Positions 60,073-64,000 of a stretch of 64,000 nt of DNA are shown here, in pieces; the first letter of the stretch is position 1, and the number at the start of each line of letters is the position of its first letter. Source of the stretch: Streptomyces longwoodensis (lineage in GTDB: Bacteria > Actinomycetota > Actinomycetes > Streptomycetales > Streptomycetaceae); assembly GCF_001514125.1 (NCBI RefSeq), contig NZ_KQ948549.1:248001-312000 (forward strand), given 5' to 3'. A model generated the notes under the pieces. It saw only the letters and a program-made list of their open reading frames with translations. It did not search any database and had not been told where the DNA came from. The translations under genes and the position numbers were made by a program.

Positions 60073-62553
60073 GTGGAAGACGTCCTGTCCGACGGGGCCG
60101 CCCGCCCCGCCCGGCCCGCCCGACCGGGCGCGGCCCTGGAACTCCTCGTCCACGGAGTGGGCGGGACCACGCCCGAGCAGATGCTCGGCGATCCGCGGAC
60201 CGTGCGGATCACCGGCGACGACACGGCCGCCGTCCACCGCCGCGCCGACGACGTCGACGCCGAGACCGGCCCCGGCGGCGCCCCGGACCGGCCCGTCCCC
60301 GAGGCGTACGTCTGGTGCAACCTGACCTCCGGCAACGGCAGCCGCGCCCTGTGGCTGCTCCTGCTGCCCTTCATGGTCGTCAACCTCGCCCACTGGATGC
60401 GCCCGCCGGCCCGCGAGCACACCCGCCTGGTACGGCTGTACGGGCTGCTGGTCCGCCTCGCCGGGCTCACCCTCACCGTGCTGCTCGTCGCCGCCGCCTG
60501 CGAGGTCGCCCTGGACCTGACGGCCTGGCAGTGCGCGGGCACGCGTGCGTGCGCCGAGCGGCACACCTGGCTGGGCTTCCTGTCCCCGGCGCTGTCCCAC
60601 GGCGGCTGGTGGAGCCGGCCGGGCCGCCGCCTCGCCGTCGCCGCGCTCGTCCCGACCGCCCTCACCGTCCTGCTGTGGTACCTGTCCCACCGCACCTGGC
60701 GGGCGTACGAGTCCCGCGAGCCGCTGACCCGCGCCCCCGAGGCCGAGCACCGCCCGGGGCCGACCACGCTGAGCCGGCCCGGCTTCTGGTACGGCCGCCG
60801 GCTGGTGGCCCGGCTGCGGGCCGCCCACACCGCGGCCGGCCTGCTGACCGTCGCCGCGGCCGTCGGCACCGCCGCGGCCAGGGAGGACCGCCGGCCGGGC
60901 GGTCCGGCCCTGCTCGACGCGCTGGGCTGGTGCCTGGTGGCGGCGCTCGTCGGCGGCGCGGCGGCCGTCGTGGGGGTGGTGTGCCGCCGGGGCCGCAGCG
61001 AACACCGCCTCGACCGCGCCCTGGACGCCCACCTGGTACGCCGCCTGCCGCTCACCACGCTCGTCCTGCTCGGCCTCACCACCGTGTACGCCGGCTGGTC
61101 CCGCCCCGGCTGGCACGCCGCCGACCGCCTCCCCGGTGACACCACCTTCGGCACCCTCGCCCTCGGCCAGGGCCTGACCGTGCTGGCCCTGGCCGTGGTC
61201 GCGGCCTTGCTGCACCGGGCCGCGGCGGGGAGAGGGGCGGCCCCGCAGCAGGGGAGCGGGCGCGACTGCTGCGAGGGCGGCACGGGCCGCCCCGAGGCGG
61301 AGGCCGGTGCCCGGGCAGGGACACCGGAGCGCGCGGGGACGATGCCGGAGGACGGCCCGACCGCCTCTGACGACGAACCCGGCACCACCCGCAGCCGCGT
61401 CGCCCTGTACGGGCTCGGCGGCCCCGCCGTCGCCACGCTGGCCTGCGCCCTCGGGGCCGTGATGTCCGGCGGGGTGGCACAGCGCGTCGCCGACTGGCTG
61501 GACGGCACGCAGAGCTCCCTCGACGGCCCGCCCGCCCTGCTGACCTGGCAGGCGTCCGTGATCCCGCTGGTCCTGCTGGTGCTCCTCGTCCTGGTCGCGC
61601 TGCTCGGCCGCGCGACCTGGCACCGCGCCCGCGCCGAACGCGCCGAGGTGCGCCGCGCCTACGGCGTCGCCGACGGCGGCGACCCCGGCCGTACCGGCAC
61701 CATCGCCCGCGCCCGGGCCATGGCCCCCCTCACCGACCGCGCGCCGCTCCTCGTGGGCGTCACCGCGATCAGCACGCTGCTGCTGGGCGCCGGGGCGATC
61801 GCCGGGGCGCTGGCCACCGGGCGGACCCCGGGCCGGGCCACCGAGGGGACGTACCCCTTCGTCCACGGCGCCGCCCAGACCGCGCAGGCCCTCGGCTCCT
61901 GGCTGATAGGGCTCGGCTTCCTGCTCTTCGTCACCTGGGGGCGCCGCGCCTACAAGGACCCCTCCGCACGGCGCACCATCGGCATCCTCTGGGACGTCGG
62001 CACCTTCTGGCCGCGCGCCGCCCACCCCTTCGCACCGCCCTGCTACGCCGAGCGCGCGGTGCCCGACCTGACGTGGCGGATGGCCACCTGGACCCGCGAG
62101 ACCGGCGGCCGCTTGGTCATCTCGGGGCACTCCCAGGGCAGCGTGCTGGCGGCGGCCGCGGCCTGGCAGCTGGAGCCGCGGGACCGGGCGCGCGTCGGGC
62201 TGCTGACCTACGGCTCGCCCATCGAGCGCCTCTACGGCCGTTGGTTCCCCGCCCACTTCGGGCCGGACGCGCTCAGCGCCCTGCACCAGGACGTCGACTG
62301 CTGGCGCAACCTCTACCGGCTCACCGACCCCATCGGCGGCCCCGTCCGGCTGCCCGGCAGCTGCGGCCCCGCCGTGGACCGCGCGCCGTTGAAGGACCCG
62401 CTGGAGTACGGCCGCACCGCCCGCCACCCGCTGCCCGCGCCCCTGCTGGGCCACTCCGACTACCAGGCGGACCCGGCCTTCGCGGAGGAACGCGCCCTGC
62501 TGCTGGGCCGCCTGCTGCCGCTGCCGGAACCCCGCCAGCCGGGCGCGAGCTGA
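60073..62553 (+). CDS. Large membrane protein with alpha/beta-hydrolase-type GHSQG motif
   Basis: An 826-residue protein. The N-terminal LELLVHGVGGTTPEQML (about residues 21-37) is an oxyanion-type VHGVGG, as in lipase/hydrolase folds. Eight or so membrane segments occupy residues 95-600. The catalytic-elbow LVISGHSQGSVLAAAAAW, Ser687, lies in the C-terminal soluble part, followed by LLTYGSPIERLYGRWFP. So one hydrolase fold appears split around a membrane insert. Family is known in Streptomyces but its substrate is not. GTG start chosen for GGGGGGAG 9 bp upstream; other GTG starts are near. Confidence 0.75.
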   Translation: MEDVLSDGAARPARPARPGAALELLVHGVGGTTPEQMLGDPRTVRITGDDTAAVHRRADDVDAETGPGGAPDRPVPEAYVWCNLTSGNGSRALWLLLLPFMVVNLAHWMRPPAREHTRLVRLYGLLVRLAGLTLTVLLVAAACEVALDLTAWQCAGTRACAERHTWLGFLSPALSHGGWWSRPGRRLAVAALVPTALTVLLWYLSHRTWRAYESREPLTRAPEAEHRPGPTTLSRPGFWYGRRLVARLRAAHTAAGLLTVAAAVGTAAAREDRRPGGPALLDALGWCLVAALVGGAAAVVGVVCRRGRSEHRLDRALDAHLVRRLPLTTLVLLGLTTVYAGWSRPGWHAADRLPGDTTFGTLALGQGLTVLALAVVAALLHRAAAGRGAAPQQGSGRDCCEGGTGRPEAEAGARAGTPERAGTMPEDGPTASDDEPGTTRSRVALYGLGGPAVATLACALGAVMSGGVAQRVADWLDGTQSSLDGPPALLTWQASVIPLVLLVLLVLVALLGRATWHRARAERAEVRRAYGVADGGDPGRTGTIARARAMAPLTDRAPLLVGVTAISTLLLGAGAIAGALATGRTPGRATEGTYPFVHGAAQTAQALGSWLIGLGFLLFVTWGRRAYKDPSARRTIGILWDVGTFWPRAAHPFAPPCYAERAVPDLTWRMATWTRETGGRLVISGHSQGSVLAAAAAWQLEPRDRARVGLLTYGSPIERLYGRWFPAHFGPDALSALHQDVDCWRNLYRLTDPIGGPVRLPGSCGPAVDRAPLKDPLEYGRTARHPLPAPLLGHSDYQADPAFAEERALLLGRLLPLPEPRQPGAS

Positions 62554-62580
62554 GGACGCCGCGCCCGACCCGCCCGCGCA

Positions 62581-64000
62581 CTACGGGAGTTCGGGCAGGT
62601 CCTCCGGGAACAGCAGGGTCAGGTCGTCCGTGCTGGGCTCGGTCACCTGGGCGACCCGGCTGGCGTGGCGCTCCACCATCGCCTCGAACGTCTGGCGTGC
62701 GGTACGGCCGTTGCCGAACGCCGGGCCCTTCGGGAGCGCGGTGAAGTACTTCAGCAGCGCCTCCGGGGTGCCCGGCGCCAGCCGGTACTCGTGCTCCTCC
62801 GCCTGCTGCTCCACGATCCGCAGCAGCTCCTCGGGGCCGTAGTCGCCGAAGGTGATGGTGCGCGAGAACCGTGACGCCACACCGGGGTTGACCGAAAGGA
62901 AGCGCTCCATCTCGGCGGTGTAGCCGGCGACGATCACCACGACCGACTCCCGGTGGTCCTCCATCAGCTTCACCAGCGTGTCGATGGCCTCCTTGCCGAA
63001 GTCACGCCCGGCGTCCTCGGGGGAGAGGGCGTACGCCTCGTCGATGAACAGCACGCCGCCGCGCGCCCGTTCGAACGCCTCCTGGGTGCGGATCGCCGTG
63101 GAGCCGATGTGCTCGCCGACCAGGTCCACCCGTGACACCTCCACGAGGTGCCCCTTCTCCAGCACCCCGAGGGAGGCGAGGATCTCGCCGTACAGCCGGG
63201 CCACCGTCGTCTTGCCGGTGCCGGGGGAGCCGGTGAAGACCAGGTGCCGCTTGACCGAGGCGGCCTTCAGGCCCGCCTGCTGCCGGCGCCGGCCCACCTC
63301 GATCATGTCGGTCAGCGCCCGCACCTCGCGCTTGACGCTCTCCAGGCCCACCAGCGCGTCGAGTTCACCCAGCACGTCCTGCGAGGTGCGGACCGGCTCC
63401 TCCGGCTCCGGCACGGCCGCCAGGGGCTCGGCGACGGTCGCGCGCTGCTCCGGGACGGCGCCGAGCAGCCCCGGCGACCCGGCCGCCGTCTGCACCGCGG
63501 TCTCCGCGACCGGCGGCGGCGTCGGGCGCAGGCCCGCGCTCTCGTCGCTGCTGCAGTCCTCGACCACCGGTCCCGAACCGGGCGCCGCGTCCGCCCCCGC
63601 GTCCGCGAACTCGTAGCCCCCGCGCGCGCAGCGCTCCGTGCGGCACCGCCGGAGCGTCGTACGGGAGCCGTCTATGACGTGGAAGCCGTAGCCGCCGCTG
63701 TTGGTCACCCGGCAGTTGAGGAAGCTGCCGCGGCCGCCGGCCGACACGTAGAAGCCGGCCTCGGCGGGGGAGTCGACCGTGCACCGCTCGACGGTGGGGT
63801 CGGCGCCCTTGGTGACGATCACGCCGGTCTGCGTGCCGTCCACCGTGCAGTTGTTCAGCGTGCCGCCGCTGCCGTGGTCGCGGAACCACGCGCCCGTGGC
63901 CGCGTCCCGGATCCGGCAGTCGTCGAGCTGGGCGGTCGCGCCGTCACTGACCGACACCGCCGTGTTGCGCACCTGCGACAGGTCGCTGTCGACGACGTCC
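62581..64000 (-). CDS. Beta-helix/CbxX-type AAA ATPase (5' part beyond window)
   Basis: At least 472 residues; the frame is open through the right edge of the window, so the N-terminus is missing. The visible N-terminal third is a right-handed parallel beta-helix with short repeats (AQLDDCRIRDAATGAWFRDH, TLNNCTVDGTQTGVIV, SFLNCRVTNSGGYGFHV). A Pro/Ala linker leads to a CbxX/CfxQ AAA domain: VGLESVKREVRAL, P-loop GSPGTGKTT, VLFIDEAYAL Walker B, VVIVAGYTAEMERFL and SRFSRTITF arginine finger. Related to EccA-type ATPases of type VII secretion and RuBisCO activase-like chaperones. Confidence 0.88.
   Translation of the reverse strand, partial: DVVDSDLSQVRNTAVSVSDGATAQLDDCRIRDAATGAWFRDHGSGGTLNNCTVDGTQTGVIVTKGADPTVERCTVDSPAEAGFYVSAGGRGSFLNCRVTNSGGYGFHVIDGSRTTLRRCRTERCARGGYEFADAGADAAPGSGPVVEDCSSDESAGLRPTPPPVAETAVQTAAGSPGLLGAVPEQRATVAEPLAAVPEPEEPVRTSQDVLGELDALVGLESVKREVRALTDMIEVGRRRQQAGLKAASVKRHLVFTGSPGTGKTTVARLYGEILASLGVLEKGHLVEVSRVDLVGEHIGSTAIRTQEAFERARGGVLFIDEAYALSPEDAGRDFGKEAIDTLVKLMEDHRESVVVIVAGYTAEMERFLSVNPGVASRFSRTITFGDYGPEELLRIVEQQAEEHEYRLAPGTPEALLKYFTALPKGPAFGNGRTARQTFEAMVERHASRVAQVTEPSTDDLTLLFPEDLPELP

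Overview
The window looks like chromosomal DNA from a Streptomyces-type actinomycete. GC is very high, third codon positions are almost always G or C, many genes start with GTG, and many gene pairs overlap by 4 bp. Families typical of the genus are present (DUF6421, DUF6629, DUF4865, DUF6986, F420/deazaflavin and mycothiol-dependent enzymes, ROK and DeoR regulators, Cds1-like cysteine desulfhydrase). I saw no rRNA, tRNA, insertion sequence, integrase, prophage or CRISPR array.

Layout. 1-9.5 kb: VOC protein, GNAT acetyltransferase, glycerophosphodiesterase, a coupled DUF6421-SDR-threonine aldolase operon, a transglutaminase-like protein behind a leaderless promoter, a LysR/epimerase divergent pair and a PlsC-type acyltransferase. 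9-12.8 kb: DUF4395/thioredoxin divergent pair, a short Cys-containing leader peptide ahead of a flavin reductase, and the electron-transfer flavoprotein genes etfB-etfA, closed by a strong terminator. 12.8-21.8 kb: EEP-type phosphatase, DUF6986 aldolase, VOC protein, a LacI regulator with a cyclotransferase-like gene and a divergent ROK kinase, a secreted peptide, a TmrB-like kinase/Nudix fusion and an ALF-repeat secreted protein. 21.8-24.6 kb: M20 dipeptidase and a geranylgeranyl-reductase-like flavoprotein.

25-33 kb is accessory in character. It begins after what looks like the eroded 3' end of a GH13 alpha-glucosidase gene. It holds a STAND ATPase with a GNAT-like middle and a sigma-region-4-like tail, then a TetR regulator, a drug-efflux MFS pump, an SRPBCC protein, a carotenoid/stilbene cleavage oxygenase with all four iron-binding His, a secreted SRPBCC paralogue and a trypsin-like protease. 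The TetR and MFS promoters share an operator-like sequence, so TetR, pump, SRPBCC and oxygenase look like one regulated unit. This is the best candidate for an undescribed small pathway.

33-45.9 kb: F420-type nitroreductase facing a TetR, a two-component system, MFS/MarR divergent pair, mycothiol-dependent enzyme, YbjJ-like MFS, DUF6629, a TetR-SDR pair under three near-identical palindromes, and htpG. 46-56 kb: a collapsed MFS transporter reduced to two membrane segments plus its carboxypeptidase-regulatory tail, a DeoR-SIS-aldolase sugar-phosphate locus lacking the expected kinase, an RlmG/RsmC-like methyltransferase, an AlkB-ROK operon, DUF4865/TetR, and SHOCT followed by a collapsed ABC transporter (ATPase start joined in frame to permease end). 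56-64 kb: an anti-sigma-type ATPase, a conserved small protein, a Cds1-like cysteine desulfhydrase with its own palindrome, a DeoR regulator, a large membrane protein with a lipase-type GHSQG motif, and a beta-helix/CbxX AAA protein that runs off the right edge.

Two apparent in-frame internal deletions within 10 kb, and possibly a third loss in the sugar-phosphate operon, are unusual. They should be checked as either genuine genome reduction or an assembly effect.
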